This document shows positions 26,446 to 35,792 of a DNA stretch of 64,000 nt, one piece after another. Position 1 is the stretch's first letter; each line of letters starts with the position of its first letter. The position numbers and the translations under genes were made by a program. Below the pieces are notes generated by a model. It ran no database searches. It was given only the letters and a program-made list of their open reading frames with translations, and was not told the origin of the DNA. The DNA is from Leptolyngbya subtilissima AS-A7 (lineage in GTDB: Bacteria > Cyanobacteriota > Cyanobacteriia > Phormidesmidales > Phormidesmidaceae): contig NZ_JAMPKY010000008.1 in the NCBI RefSeq assembly GCF_039962255.1, positions 186,001-250,000 of the forward strand, in the 5' to 3' direction.

Positions 26446-27741
26446 ATGACCCCTGAACTCACCCGCTTTGGCGAGGAAATGTCTCACCTCACCGGCGTGC
26501 GCGCCATTATGAAAGACATAGTCGAAACGCTGCGCGCGGGTCAGGGGCAGCATTTCATTAACCTCAGCGCGGGTAACCCGGTGATCTTGCCTGAGATTGA
26601 GCAGCTCTGGCGCGACTGCACCCAGGAGCTATTGGCCAGCCCTGAGTACGGCAATGTGGTGTGTCGCTACGGCACCAGCCAGGGCTACGAGCCGCTGATT
26701 GAGGCCATCAAGAATGACTTTAACCAGCGCTATGGGCTGGAGTTGAGCGATCGACATATTCTGATCACCCCCGGTAGTCAAGCGCTGTATTTTCTAGCTG
26801 CTAACGCCTTTGGCGGCCACAACGCCACCGGCCGCATGAAAGATATTGTGCTGCCCCTCAGCCCCGACTACACCGGCTACGGCGGCATTTCCCTGGTGCC
26901 CGAGGCGGTACGGGCCTACCGACCCACGATTGATGTGGATGAAGCGGCCCATCGGTTCCGCTACCGGCCCGACTTTAGCCAGCTCAGCATTACCGACGAC
27001 ACGGGGTTTGTGCTGTTTTCGCGCCCCTGCAACCCCACGGGCAACGTGTTGAGTGGTGAGGATGTGCAGCAGATCGCCAGCCTGGCCGCGGCCCACAACG
27101 TGCCGGTATTGGTTGATTCAGCCTACGCACCGCCTTACCCGGCACTCAACTTTACTGATATGGAGCCTGTGTTTGGCGAGAACATTCTCCACTGCATGAG
27201 TCTGTCGAAGGCGGGGCTGCCGGGCGAGCGACTGGGGGTGGCGATCGGCGATCCGGCAATTATCAATGTGCTGGAGTGTTTTCAGACGAATTTTTGCATT
27301 CACTCGTCGCGCTACGGGCAGGCGATCGCAGCTCGTGCCATTGCCTCCGGCGAGCTGGCCCGCCTGGCTGAACAGGTGATTCGACCCTACTACCAAGACA
27401 AATTTGCGGTGCTCGCAGCGGCCCTAGACCAGGCCATGCCCAACGACCTGCCCTGGTACCTACACAACGGTGAAGGGGCCATTTTTGCCTGGCTGTGGTT
27501 TGATCAACTCCCCATTACTGACCAGAACCTGTATGAGCAGCTCAAGCAGCGGGGGGTGATCGTGGTGCCGGGCAATCCCTTCTTCCCGGGTCTGCGCGAA
27601 GACTGGCCCCACACTCGCCAGTGCGTGCGCCTTAGCCTAACCGCCAGCCGCGAAGATTTGGCGGAGGCCGCGACCCGTTTAGGTGCCCTCGTGAGCGAGG
27701 TCTATCAAGCCCAGCCTAGCCCTGTAGCGGTGCCCGCCTAA
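26446..27741 (+). CDS. avtA: Valine-pyruvate aminotransferase (AvtA-like)
   Basis: A 431-aa PLP-dependent fold-type I aminotransferase. It matches the AvtA pattern along its length: [16 protein letters not shown] near the N-terminus, [56 protein letters not shown], the PLP-lysine motif [16 protein letters not shown], and [15 protein letters not shown] and [11 protein letters not shown] near the end. AvtA makes valine from 2-oxoisovalerate with alanine as amino donor. rimM starts on its stop codon (TAATG), so the two are translationally coupled. Confidence 0.87.
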   Translation: MTPELTRFGEEMSHLTGVRAIMKDIVETLRAGQGQHFINLSAGNPVILPEIEQLWRDCTQELLASPEYGNVVCRYGTSQGYEPLIEAIKNDFNQRYGLELSDRHILITPGSQALYFLAANAFGGHNATGRMKDIVLPLSPDYTGYGGISLVPEAVRAYRPTIDVDEAAHRFRYRPDFSQLSITDDTGFVLFSRPCNPTGNVLSGEDVQQIASLAAAHNVPVLVDSAYAPPYPALNFTDMEPVFGENILHCMSLSKAGLPGERLGVAIGDPAIINVLECFQTNFCIHSSRYGQAIAARAIASGELARLAEQVIRPYYQDKFAVLAAALDQAMPNDLPWYLHNGEGAIFAWLWFDQLPITDQNLYEQLKQRGVIVVPGNPFFPGLREDWPHTRQCVRLSLTASREDLAEAATRLGALVSEVYQAQPSPVAVPA

Positions 27742-28325
27742 TGGCTTCCCCTGCGTCTAATGCCATGACTTCCGAAGACTGGGTTGAAATTGGCCGCATT
27801 GTTGCCCCCCAGGGCGTGAAGGGCGAAGTGCGCGTCTACCCCAGCAGCGATTTTCCAGAGCGGTTTTTGGAACCGGGAGAGCGCTGGCTCAAGCGCCCCC
27901 GCAGCCTCACACCGGAGACCGTAGAACTGGTGCGCGGACGGCATATCGACGGCAAAGGGCTATATGTGGTGCAGATTGCGGGCGTCAACAGCCGCGATGA
28001 TGCCGAAGCGCTGCGGGATGCGGTGCTGCTGGTGCCCGCGGGCGATCGCCCCCAGCTCGATGACGACGAGTTTTATGTGGCTGACCTGGTGGGCCTACGG
28101 GTGATCGTGCAGGCTACGGGCGACGAAATCGGCACCGTGACTGATATATTTGCCGCCGGCAACGACCTCTTAGAAGTTACTTATTATCCTGCCGCCGAGA
28201 AGAACTCGCAGCCAGCTAAACCTCGCAAGGTGCTGGTGCCCTTCGTTACCGCCATCGTACCGGTCGTGAATCTAGCTGAGAAATACCTTGAAATTAGCCC
28301 TCCGGTAGGGCTTTTAGACCCTTAG
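27741..28325 (+). CDS. rimM: Ribosome maturation factor RimM
   Basis: A 194-aa 16S rRNA processing factor that binds ribosomal protein S19 during 30S assembly. The N-terminal RimM domain is clear ([54 protein letters not shown]). The C-terminal PRC-barrel-like part begins at [12 protein letters not shown] and ends [20 protein letters not shown]. The first ATG overlaps the avtA stop by one base; an ATG at 27765 would give a more typical N-terminus. A terminator hairpin lies 70 bp after the stop. Confidence 0.95.
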   Translation: MASPASNAMTSEDWVEIGRIVAPQGVKGEVRVYPSSDFPERFLEPGERWLKRPRSLTPETVELVRGRHIDGKGLYVVQIAGVNSRDDAEALRDAVLLVPAGDRPQLDDDEFYVADLVGLRVIVQATGDEIGTVTDIFAAGNDLLEVTYYPAAEKNSQPAKPRKVLVPFVTAIVPVVNLAEKYLEISPPVGLLDP

Positions 28326-28664
28326 CCTTATAGATTCCTTATCTTTGGGCCCTATTGTGGCTATCAACGACCATAAATGGAACGACCAACTCGCCCCAGT
28401 CCTCTATAGAGGGCTGGGGTTTGCTTATGCAACTGAGTCATCGACAGGGTTCAGCCAATAGTGGCTGCAACACCAGTTTATTTACAGCGCTTGCGATCGC
28501 ACCTCTTTCCAGAGATAGACCTACAGGCCTCAGGTACAAACTTTGCCGAAGGGTTTCTATCCATTGCTAACAGCGAATTACACCCACAACATTGGCAGGA
28601 AACAGACGTTGTAATTCGGTACCCTAAGGCATAGCTACCAGTGCCTAGCAAAACGAGGTGAACG
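28326..28664. other. Intergenic region after rimM
   Basis: A 339-bp spacer. It contains the rimM terminator and otherwise only the upstream region of the peptidase gene, which has a good GAGGTG ribosome site. I see no RNA gene. Confidence 0.5.
28394..28422 (+). terminator. Hairpin terminator after rimM
   Basis: An 11-bp stem with one G-U pair (28394-28404 and 28409-28419), a 4-nt loop and a short T-run. Confidence 0.75.
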
Positions 28665-29513
28665 ATGAAGTGGCAATCGAGTCGGCGCAGCATCAATATT
28701 GACGATCGTCGGGGCATGCCCGGTGGCGGTGCGGCCATAGGGGGGATAGGGTCAATTCTGCTGGCACTGGTGGTGGCCCTGCTGGGCGGCGATCCATCGG
28801 TGGTGCTTGAGCGTGGGGTAGAGGTTGGCCCCAACGACGGTGCGCCCCAGGCATCCTCAGAGGAGAGCGATCGCTCGGCTGAGTTTGTGGCTGCCGTGCT
28901 GGGCGAAACCGAAGACACCTGGCACAGCATCTTTCAATCTGAGTTCGGTGCCCCCTACCAGGACCCCAGCCTGGTGCTCTACTCTGGGGCCACTCAGTCA
29001 GCCTGCGGTAGGGGGCAAGCGGCCATGGGGCCGTTTTACTGCCCGGCCGACCAAAAGGTGTATCTCGACACCAGCTTCTTTCGCGACTTGCAGGTGCGGC
29101 TTGGGGCCCCGGGCGATTTTGCCCAGGCCTATGTGATTGCCCACGAAGTAGGGCATCACGTCCAGAACCTGCTGGGGGTGTCTAGTCAGGTGCAGCGCGC
29201 TCAGCAGCAAGCGAGCGAGACTCAGGCCAACGAGCTATCGGTGCGACTAGAGCTGCAAGCCGACTGTTTTGCCGGGGTGTGGGCTAACCGGGCGCAGAGG
29301 TCGCGGGAAATTTTAGAGGAAGGTGACATCGAAGAAGCCCTCAACGCCGCCAGCCAAATCGGCGACGATCGCCTGCAAATGGAGGCCCAGGGCTACGTTA
29401 CCCCCGACTCGTTTACCCACGGGTCGTCAGAGCAGCGGGCTGAATGGTTCTATCGCGGCATTGAAACAGGCGACATCAACCAGTGCAACACCTTTGATGT
29501 AGACCGTATATAG
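28665..29513 (+). CDS. Neutral zinc metallopeptidase (YpfJ family)
   Basis: A 282-aa membrane-anchored protein of the YpfJ/putative neutral zinc metallopeptidase family. It opens MKWQSSRRSINIDDRRG, has a single TM segment (GGIGSILLALVVALLGG, residues about 26-42) and an outward domain. The zinc site is HEVGHH at residues 160-165 with Glu161 as catalytic base; ELQADCFAGVW further on probably supplies the third ligand. Length and order fit the family. Substrates are unknown. The upstream GAGGTG site supports the start. Confidence 0.9.
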   Translation: MKWQSSRRSINIDDRRGMPGGGAAIGGIGSILLALVVALLGGDPSVVLERGVEVGPNDGAPQASSEESDRSAEFVAAVLGETEDTWHSIFQSEFGAPYQDPSLVLYSGATQSACGRGQAAMGPFYCPADQKVYLDTSFFRDLQVRLGAPGDFAQAYVIAHEVGHHVQNLLGVSSQVQRAQQQASETQANELSVRLELQADCFAGVWANRAQRSREILEEGDIEEALNAASQIGDDRLQMEAQGYVTPDSFTHGSSEQRAEWFYRGIETGDINQCNTFDVDRI

Positions 29514-29848
29514 CCAACGTTTATGAATTTCTTATGGTTGTGATCTAAGCTCTGATGCCAAGAATGGCTGAGTTTAGCGAGCAAATTCATGGGCTGTTTT
29601 AGATCCCTTGGCTTTTGTCTTTTAATCAACCTTGAAGTTGTGACAGGCAAAAAGAACTAGTCAGTCACAGAGAATTGTCACCTTGACGGGTCAATTCTCT
29701 AGCTTTTAGAAGCTCTTTAAAGCGGTTTAACTCGGGGTTAAATTTCGCTCAAACTGCTGGGCCGTAGTGTCTTTAACGACCTAGAATTCATGTTCTATAG
29801 GTTTAGCAATCCTCTTTACTTAAATTGGGAATCTTTTGGTGCCTGCTT
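29514..29848. other. Intergenic region, AT-rich
   Basis: A 335-bp spacer, clearly AT-richer than the flanking genes, presumably with the promoter of the DUF4912 gene. No hairpin with T-run, RNA gene or repeat family was recognised. Confidence 0.5.
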
Positions 29849-32308
29849 ATGTTCAAACGCCACAGTGCTAATGCCCAAAGCGCTATTGCAGTGGGGGGGC
29901 GATCGCTGCTTTGGATGACTGCAGCACCCCTACTGATTGCCACTACCGTTGGGCTAGAGCGAGGGAGCGAGCTTTGGGCTCAAACCCCTAATCCTCTTGA
30001 GGGCGTTGAAATTCCCACTTCGTTAGAGCGGAACAGTAAGCTAACCATTGAGAGTTCGGAGGCAATGCGCTTGGTAAACGAGGCGCTGCGATCGCGCTTC
30101 TCTAGCCAATACGGCGATGCCGATATAACCGTAGACTACGACAGCGCCAATAACGCCCTACAAGCGCTGCTCGATGGCGAAGCCGACCTCGCCGCCATTG
30201 GCCGTAGCCTCACCGAGGAAGAGGTCAGTGCTGGACTACGGGAAGTGCCGGTTTCGCGCCCCAAAATCGCCATTCTGGTCAGCCCCAGCAACCCCTTTAC
30301 CGGCAGTCTCACCATTGAGCAGTTTGCCCAAATCTTTCGCGGTGAAATTAGCAACTGGTCTGAGGTCGGTGGCCAAGACGCCCCCATCGTGCTGGTCGAC
30401 CAACCCGCCAACAGCGATACCCGCCAAGCCTTTCGCAACTATCCGGTATTTGAGAGCGGCGTGTTTGAGTCCGACCCAGGGGCCACCGTGCTATTAGAGG
30501 CCAACGCGGCAACCATCGCCGAAAATCTCGACGAAAACAGCATTAGCTATGTCGTTGCCGAACAGGCGCTCAACAACCCAGCAGTGAAAATTGTGCCCAT
30601 GCACGACACCCTGCCCGACGACGAGCGCTATCCCTTTTCTCAACCCCTCTCTTATGTTTACAATCCCGAGACGGCCAGCCCAGCGGCCCTCGCTTTCCTC
30701 GGATTTGCCGTCAGCCCCGCTAGTGAGGCGCTGATCGAGGGGGCCCAAGACGCAGCGATCGCCGATGGTGACACCACCGAGGCAGAAACCGACCCCATTG
30801 CCGAAGCTACCCCAGAAACAACCCTCGAAGAAACCGACCCCGTGCCCCCCGCTTCAGCCCCGGCGCGAGGTCTGCCCTGGTGGCCTTGGCTGCTGGCGCT
30901 GCCCGTCCTGGGTGGCCTACTCTGGTGGCTGCTCAAGGATAGTGCGCCGGTAGCAGCACCGATCGCCGCTCCCCTAGCCGCTCCCCTGGCGGCCGCCGAT
31001 CGCCGCATTATTCTCACGCCGCGCAACTGCCACGACGCCTACGCCTACTGGGAACTGCCCGAAGGCGAAGTCGAGGCGCTGCGCCAGCAAAATTGCTCTT
31101 TAGCACTTAAGCTTCACGATGTCACCGACATTGCCGATGTCGATCGACAGTCGCCCCACAACACCTACCCATTTGACTGCGACACCGTAGCCGTGGGCGA
31201 TCGCCACCTGCCCGTGGCCGTCGACGACCGCGACTATCTAGTCGAACTGGGTTACCTGAGCACCAACAATACCTGGCATGCCCTGGCCCGCTCAGCCCCC
31301 GTGCGCGTACCCGCCTGCTCCAGCAGCATCACCCCCAGCACTGTGGGGGTAGGCACGGCAGCTACAGCTGCCGCTGGTTTGGGTGCCCTAGGGGTGGGTG
31401 CAGCCGCGATCGCCCGCCCGCCCAAAACCGCTGCCCCGGCAAGAGTCACACTCACCCCGCGCGATTGCAGAACCGCCGATGCCTACTGGGAACTGCCCGC
31501 CTCAACCGTAGAAGACCTCAAGGCTGGCTCTCGCAGCCTCAAAGCTCGGCTGTACGACGTTACCGAACTGCCCGGCCACGGCAGCCGCCTCAACAGCCTG
31601 CAAGAGTTTAACGCCGAGCTGGTGGCCCAGGGCGAGCTGCAACTGCCCATTGCCATTGACGATCGCGACTACCTGGTAGAGGTAGGTTATGTCGACAGCA
31701 ACTACCAGTGGCAAGCCCTGGCTAAGTCTCAGCCGGTGCGCGTACCCCTCTGCCCGTCGAATGGTGCCGCTACTTTCCCTGGCACCACCCTCGGCGGGGC
31801 TGTTGGCCCGAACGACAGCCTACAGACTAGCCCCAGCGAAGTGGACGCGATCGCAGAGACGCCCCTCACCGGTCATACCGGTGGAGTCACCGCCGCCGGA
31901 CTAGGCGCTAGCTTGGGGAGCCGTCCTTCTGATACCGCCCCAGGGCAAGAAACTGCTGCTGGCGTCGGTCAACGCACTGACATGGGGGTCGAGAGCAAAA
32001 TTGTTCTGGTGCCCCGCAGTTCTACTACTGCCTATGTCTACTGGGAAGCTGCCCCGGCCCACAAGGAAGCTCTACAGCAGGAAGGGGGCCGAGTCATGGC
32101 CCTGCGCATTCACGATGCCACCAACTTAGACCTTGACAGCCAGCCACCCCACGCCACCCAGGAATACATTTTGACGGACGGCGACCAAGATCACCCCGTG
32201 TCGATCTGGACAGCCGATCGCGACTACGTGGCCGAACTGGGCTACCTCACCGACGCCGGTCAGTGGCTCCAGCTAGTGCGATCGCTTCCCGTGCGCGTGC
32301 CCGCCTAG
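29849..32308 (+). CDS. Periplasmic-binding-like protein with three DUF4912 domains
   Basis: A protein of 819 aa. An N-terminal signal/anchor (residues about 18-45) is followed by a phosphate-binding-protein-like domain (about 50-285) with DADITVDYDSANNALQALL, DLAAIGRSLTEEE and FRGEISNWSEVGGQDAPIVL, the usual PstS-type pattern. An acidic Thr/Glu/Pro linker, a TM helix (WWPWLLALPVLGGLLWWLL) and an Ala/Pro stretch lead to three DUF4912 modules. Each module has YAYWELP, DAYWELP or YVYWEAAP near its start, a DRDYLVELGY-like or DRDYVAELGY-like strand and a PVRVP end. DUF4912 is thought to bind sugars or regulate, but its function is not established. The order suggests ligand sensing on one side of the membrane and DUF4912 modules on the other. 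Confidence 0.85.
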   Translation: MFKRHSANAQSAIAVGGRSLLWMTAAPLLIATTVGLERGSELWAQTPNPLEGVEIPTSLERNSKLTIESSEAMRLVNEALRSRFSSQYGDADITVDYDSANNALQALLDGEADLAAIGRSLTEEEVSAGLREVPVSRPKIAILVSPSNPFTGSLTIEQFAQIFRGEISNWSEVGGQDAPIVLVDQPANSDTRQAFRNYPVFESGVFESDPGATVLLEANAATIAENLDENSISYVVAEQALNNPAVKIVPMHDTLPDDERYPFSQPLSYVYNPETASPAALAFLGFAVSPASEALIEGAQDAAIADGDTTEAETDPIAEATPETTLEETDPVPPASAPARGLPWWPWLLALPVLGGLLWWLLKDSAPVAAPIAAPLAAPLAAADRRIILTPRNCHDAYAYWELPEGEVEALRQQNCSLALKLHDVTDIADVDRQSPHNTYPFDCDTVAVGDRHLPVAVDDRDYLVELGYLSTNNTWHALARSAPVRVPACSSSITPSTVGVGTAATAAAGLGALGVGAAAIARPPKTAAPARVTLTPRDCRTADAYWELPASTVEDLKAGSRSLKARLYDVTELPGHGSRLNSLQEFNAELVAQGELQLPIAIDDRDYLVEVGYVDSNYQWQALAKSQPVRVPLCPSNGAATFPGTTLGGAVGPNDSLQTSPSEVDAIAETPLTGHTGGVTAAGLGASLGSRPSDTAPGQETAAGVGQRTDMGVESKIVLVPRSSTTAYVYWEAAPAHKEALQQEGGRVMALRIHDATNLDLDSQPPHATQEYILTDGDQDHPVSIWTADRDYVAELGYLTDAGQWLQLVRSLPVRVPA

Positions 32309-32382
32309 GTCGCTCCGGCATTAACCTCCCATGCTTTGACCGCATCTGCTCTACGACTGCACTTCAGTTGAAAGGAACGATC

Positions 32383-32910
32383 ATGTCTCTGTTTTTTGAT
32401 GTCCTGAGCTCTATCAACAACCCCAACCAGCGGGGCAGCGTCGATCAGCTCAGCTCGGTGATGACCTCTGTACAGCAGCTCGCCGCAAGCCAGGGCATGA
32501 GCACCGACCAAATGGGGGGTGTTCTCAACGCTCTGGGGGCCGCTCTACAGCCCACCCTCAAACAGCAGGCCGCTACCATGGGTACCGGTCAGCTCGAAGG
32601 CATGCTCGGCAAGCTGTCTGGGGCTGGGGGTGCAGCCGCCCTAGCCGCTGCCATTCCGCCTCAGATGCAGCAGCAGCTGATTGAGGCTGTGGCCCAAAAG
32701 AGTGGTCTAAATACGGGCATGATTCAAGCCATGCTGCCCAAGTTGTTGCCCGTGGTGATTGGGCTGCTGGGCATGGGAGCCGCTAAGCCCGGTGCAGTCA
32801 GCGGCGGCAACCCACTGCTCAAAACGTTCCTCGATTCTGGCGTTCCCAACTCCACCGACCTAGGCACCGTAGTGAAGTTTGCCGAACGCTTTCTGAACCC
32901 ACCCCAGTAG
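32383..32910 (+). CDS. DUF937-like protein
   Basis: A 175-aa protein beginning MSLFFDVLSSINNPNQRGS, with a helix-rich, Gln/Met/Gly-rich sequence (LSSVMTSVQQLAASQGMS, MGGVLNALGAALQPTLK) typical of DUF937/YidB-like proteins, whose function is unknown. The start at 32383 is preceded by GAAAGGAACGATC; a longer frame from 32263 overlaps the previous gene and is not used. It may be co-transcribed with the DUF4912 gene 74 bp upstream. Confidence 0.75.
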   Translation: MSLFFDVLSSINNPNQRGSVDQLSSVMTSVQQLAASQGMSTDQMGGVLNALGAALQPTLKQQAATMGTGQLEGMLGKLSGAGGAAALAAAIPPQMQQQLIEAVAQKSGLNTGMIQAMLPKLLPVVIGLLGMGAAKPGAVSGGNPLLKTFLDSGVPNSTDLGTVVKFAERFLNPPQ

Positions 32911-32961
32911 ATTGAGTTGGCGTTGGTGACAACTGCTGCTGAGCATTTTTTGGGAAGAGAT

Positions 32962-33032
32962 GAGGAAGGTGAGAAGGGTGGCAGGCTGGCACCGCCTCCA
33001 ATCCTCCATCCCTCCATCCCCCTCACCTTCCT
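32962..33032. repeat. Purine-rich/pyrimidine-rich inverted repeat
   Basis: GAGGAAGGTGAG (32962-32973) is mirrored by CTCACCTTCCT (33022-33032). The interval has CCTCCATCC tandem units. Similar low-complexity inverted pairs occur at 26269-26427 and 63294-63397. It may act as a terminator for the DUF937 gene. Confidence 0.45.
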
Positions 33033-33100
33033 TATCCTCTTCACCGCCGCTGTAGCGTCCAAAACGTTGGCGCTTGCTCAGCAAAGGGGCCGGTCTTATA

Positions 33101-34225
33101 CCAATTACATATGAGTGTGCGCCAAAATGGGAGGTACTGCTAGCCCTTGAGGGAAAACGCATGGGACGCCCGTTCATCGTTGAGATTGCAGAAAGCGAAG
33201 CGCAGTTGAAGAAGTCGCTTCAACAGGCCCGTAGTGCTAGCCAAAAGGAACGACTGCAGATGCTCTACTGGCTTAAATGCAACCAAGTGAGCAGCCGCAA
33301 CGAACTGGCAGAGCGACTGGGCCGTGATAAAGCAACCTTAACCCGGTGGCTTAACCGGTACAAACGGGGTGGTCTTGAGTCTCTGCTAGAAGTCGGTAAA
33401 GCTTCTGGCAAAGCTCCGGCCGTGAGTGGTCAAGCGCTAGCTCAACTGAAGCAACGCTTAGCCCAACGGCACGGCTTCGGGAGTTATGGTGAAGTGCAGC
33501 AGTGGCTCTGTGACGAGTTCGGCTTGAACTTGAAGTACAGCACGGTGCATCAACTGGTGCGCTACCGACTCAACGCCAAACTGAAGGTGCCTAGACCCAA
33601 AAGCATCCAGCAATCCCCCCAGAACCAAGCGCACTTCAAAAAAAATATCGCTGGCGACGAAGGTGTTGCAGCAACTATTCGGCCAGGGCAAGCGGTTGCG
33701 TTATCTGTGCCAGGATGAAACGCGTTTGGGTCTCAAAACCATAGCGGGTCGTTTGCTAACGGCTTGCGGGGTTAAACCCTGTGGTCCTAGCCAGTGGCAA
33801 CGCGAAGCCTTCTATCTCTATGGTGTTGTTGAGCCCTTGAGCGGCTTTAGCTTCTATTACGAGTTCTCCCACCTAGACAGTCTCTGCTTCCAGCATTTCC
33901 TAGATCTGCTCTCGACCGAACTCGGCGATGACATTGCCCTGCTTCAACTCGACCGTTGTGCGGCGCATCGCGCGGGAACGCTGCACTGGCCGGAGAACAT
34001 CATTCCCGTTTTTCAGCCCGCGCATTCCCCTGAGTTAAATCCAATCGAGCGAGTCTGGCAGGCGCTCAAGCGGCAATTACGCTGGCAGAATTGCCAGTCC
34101 CTTGATGAGTTACGCGAACGTGTTGCGGTTGCCCTCGACGCCTTGACGCCAGAGCACATCATCTCCTTGACCTCCTATGACTTCATCCTAGAAGTCCTGT
34201 TTAGCGCAGCTTTATAAGTAATTGG
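33101..34225 (+). mobile_element. IS630-family insertion sequence
   Basis: A 1,125-bp element with imperfect terminal inverted repeats of about 22 bp that start CCAATTAC at the left and end GTAATTGG at the right. It is flanked on both sides by TA (33099-33100 and 34226-34227), the target duplication of the IS630/Tc1-mariner group. It contains a transposase split between two frames. Insertion hit the 3' end of the leftward acetyltransferase gene. Confidence 0.9.
33161..34217 (+). CDS. IS630-family transposase in two overlapping frames
   Basis: The first frame (33161-33718) encodes the DNA-binding half: helix-turn-helix region SSRNELAERLGRDKATLTRW and a second winged part (GSYGEVQQWLCDEFGLNLKY). 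The second frame (open before 33663 to 34217) encodes the DDE catalytic half: CQDETR (first Asp), LLQLDRCAAH (second Asp) and SPELNPIERVW (the Glu). Reading must shift +1 (or -2) near a run of eight A at 33638-33645. With seven A the protein would be continuous. This could be programmed slippage, known in IS630 elements, or a disabling mutation. The stop lies inside the right inverted repeat. Confidence 0.85.
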
Positions 34226-34793
34226 TATTAACAATTTCAAAGCCGTGGCGCTGGTAAAAGTGCACCGCGCCCTCAGTGGAGGTTTCGACGTAGCAGGGGT
34301 GATGGGTTCGGGTACTTTCATCTAGGCCTGGCTGCATGAGCTGGTGGCCAACGCCCTGACGTTGGCAGCTGGGGCTAACCGCCAGCAACATCAAATACCA
34401 GTGGGGCTGGGGCATGGCCTGGTGGCGATAATGGTCGAGGGCCAGGGCGGCCTGCCAGCGAGGTAAATACTGTAGGGGCAGACGAAAGGGCAGCTCGTAT
34501 AACCCTGCCCGCAGCAGGTCTATGAGATCGACTGACTGCTCTGGCGGCATCCAAATCACCACGCCCTTGAGGGTCTGGCCATCGCTCAGACAATAGCTAT
34601 GTCCGCCCCCAGCACCGCAGATTAGCAGCATGCGAAATAGGTAGGCCATCACCGTTTGGCGATCGCACACATCGGCAGGTACGAGGTAGTGCAACAGCGG
34701 GTCATCGGCGAAGGAGGCTGTCAACAGCTCGGTAGCCGCATCGAACTGGGTGGGTTGTAGGGAGGTTAGGGCCAGGGTTTCTATGGGGTTCAC
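34212..34793 (-). CDS. GNAT acetyltransferase with 3' end altered by the IS
   Basis: A 193-aa GNAT-fold N-acetyltransferase. The acetyl-CoA motif is visible as LMLLAVSPSCQRQGVGHQLM (beta4 and the Q-x-x-G-x-G/A loop), followed by HPCYVETSTEGAVHFYQRHGF, the usual last conserved part. Directly after GFEIV the reading frame enters the IS630 terminal repeat, so the last residues (NTNYL) and the stop come from the element. GNAT proteins normally continue for another beta strand, so the native tail is probably lost. The start is GTG. It is the third gene after a TetR regulator and a 66-aa protein. The substrate is unknown. Confidence 0.75.
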   Translation of the reverse strand: MNPIETLALTSLQPTQFDAATELLTASFADDPLLHYLVPADVCDRQTVMAYLFRMLLICGAGGGHSYCLSDGQTLKGVVIWMPPEQSVDLIDLLRAGLYELPFRLPLQYLPRWQAALALDHYRHQAMPQPHWYLMLLAVSPSCQRQGVGHQLMQPGLDESTRTHHPCYVETSTEGAVHFYQRHGFEIVNTNYL

Positions 34794-34799
34794 CAGAGT

Positions 34800-35000
34800 T
34801 CACCAAATTAAGTCGTTGAGAAACGTGGTCAACTTAACGCCGTCAATTTTCACCAGGGTGGACATCCAGCGAATGGCAGCGCGATCGCGATCGACTCCGC
34901 ACAACAGCAGCCACTGCCACCCCGCCCGCGCTAGCACTAGCCAGGGATAGATCTGGCGGCGACCATAGCGCAGCCACACCCAAAGCGAACGCAGAGTCAT
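34800..35000 (-). CDS. Small protein between TetR and GNAT genes
   Basis: A 66-aa protein of no family I know: MTLRSLWVWLRYGRRQIYPW at the start, a hydrophobic/aromatic middle (WLVLARAGWQWLLLCGVD) and a C-terminal helix-like segment. Its ATG overlaps the stop of the TetR gene (ATGA) and it ends 7 bp before the GTG of the GNAT gene. That tight packing is the main reason for calling it a gene. Confidence 0.5.
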   Translation of the reverse strand: MTLRSLWVWLRYGRRQIYPWLVLARAGWQWLLLCGVDRDRAAIRWMSTLVKIDGVKLTTFLNDLIW

Positions 35001-35581
35001 CGCTTTCCTCCAGGGAATTTCTCCAAGTAGGCGGTGAGTAAGTCAGCCAAAAGCTCAGCCTGCTGGCGGTAGGACACCATTGCTGGGTCCACCATGCGCT
35101 CTGAGATCAGGCCGTCGCAGAGGCAGAGCACATGGGTAGCTACGATTGGATCGTCAATTTGAAGGGCAATCATGATTTCGTCGCGCGATCGCACCGAGAC
35201 CCGCTGCACCGCTTCATTCACCCGCGACTGCCCCACCCCTGCCTGCTGATAAAAATCCATCATCAGCAAGGTCTGCTTGATGAAGTAGTCTTCGTTGGCT
35301 TCCAAAAAATCGCCTAGGGCTAAAATGCGCTCCCTCAAGGTGCTCAACCCTTGAATCTGAGCGGTGGCCCGCAGCAAATCTTGAGTAGTCAGCTCTTCGA
35401 TCAGCTGCATAAATAGATCTTCCTTACTGGGGAAGTAGTAATACAGCGTGCCGGTGGAGACCCCTAGCGCTTTGGCAATTTGCCGGGTAGTTAGGCTGGC
35501 GTAGCCGTGGTCGGCAAACAGGTCAAAGCACTGACTTAGAAGCTCTTTGCGATACTCGTCGTGGTCGACAACCTTCGGCAT
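34997..35581 (-). CDS. TetR/AcrR family transcriptional regulator
   Basis: A 194-aa regulator. The N-terminal helix-turn-helix domain is typical: FDLFADHGYASLTTRQIAKA, then LGVSTGTLYYYFPSKEDLFM. The C-terminal ligand-binding domain is all-helical and not classifiable. It heads a three-gene unit with a 66-aa protein and a GNAT acetyltransferase, which it probably regulates along with itself. The AT-rich region just upstream (35582-35640) contains candidate operator sequence, but I cannot define a palindrome confidently. Confidence 0.92.
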   Translation of the reverse strand: MPKVVDHDEYRKELLSQCFDLFADHGYASLTTRQIAKALGVSTGTLYYYFPSKEDLFMQLIEELTTQDLLRATAQIQGLSTLRERILALGDFLEANEDYFIKQTLLMMDFYQQAGVGQSRVNEAVQRVSVRSRDEIMIALQIDDPIVATHVLCLCDGLISERMVDPAMVSYRQQAELLADLLTAYLEKFPGGKR

Positions 35582-35792
35582 TCTTTTTTAACTGAGCGCT
35601 CGTTATTTTTAAGAGTAGCACAGGTTTTTCGCCTGTCAATTCTGCTGAGCGGGTGGGCTGTTTAGCCAATGGGAATAATCGTTGGAGCCGTATCGTCCAG
35701 CTCTACGTCCCTGAGAATTTGCCAAACCGTCTGTAATTCCTTAGGTTAGGAACCCAGCGCGAAAACTGACGGTAATTTGTACGCTCCGCAGG

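Noticed and set aside
33099-34227. CRISPR or other repeat array near the IS element
   Set aside because: Only one pair of inverted ends is present; there are no regularly spaced direct repeats anywhere in the window.
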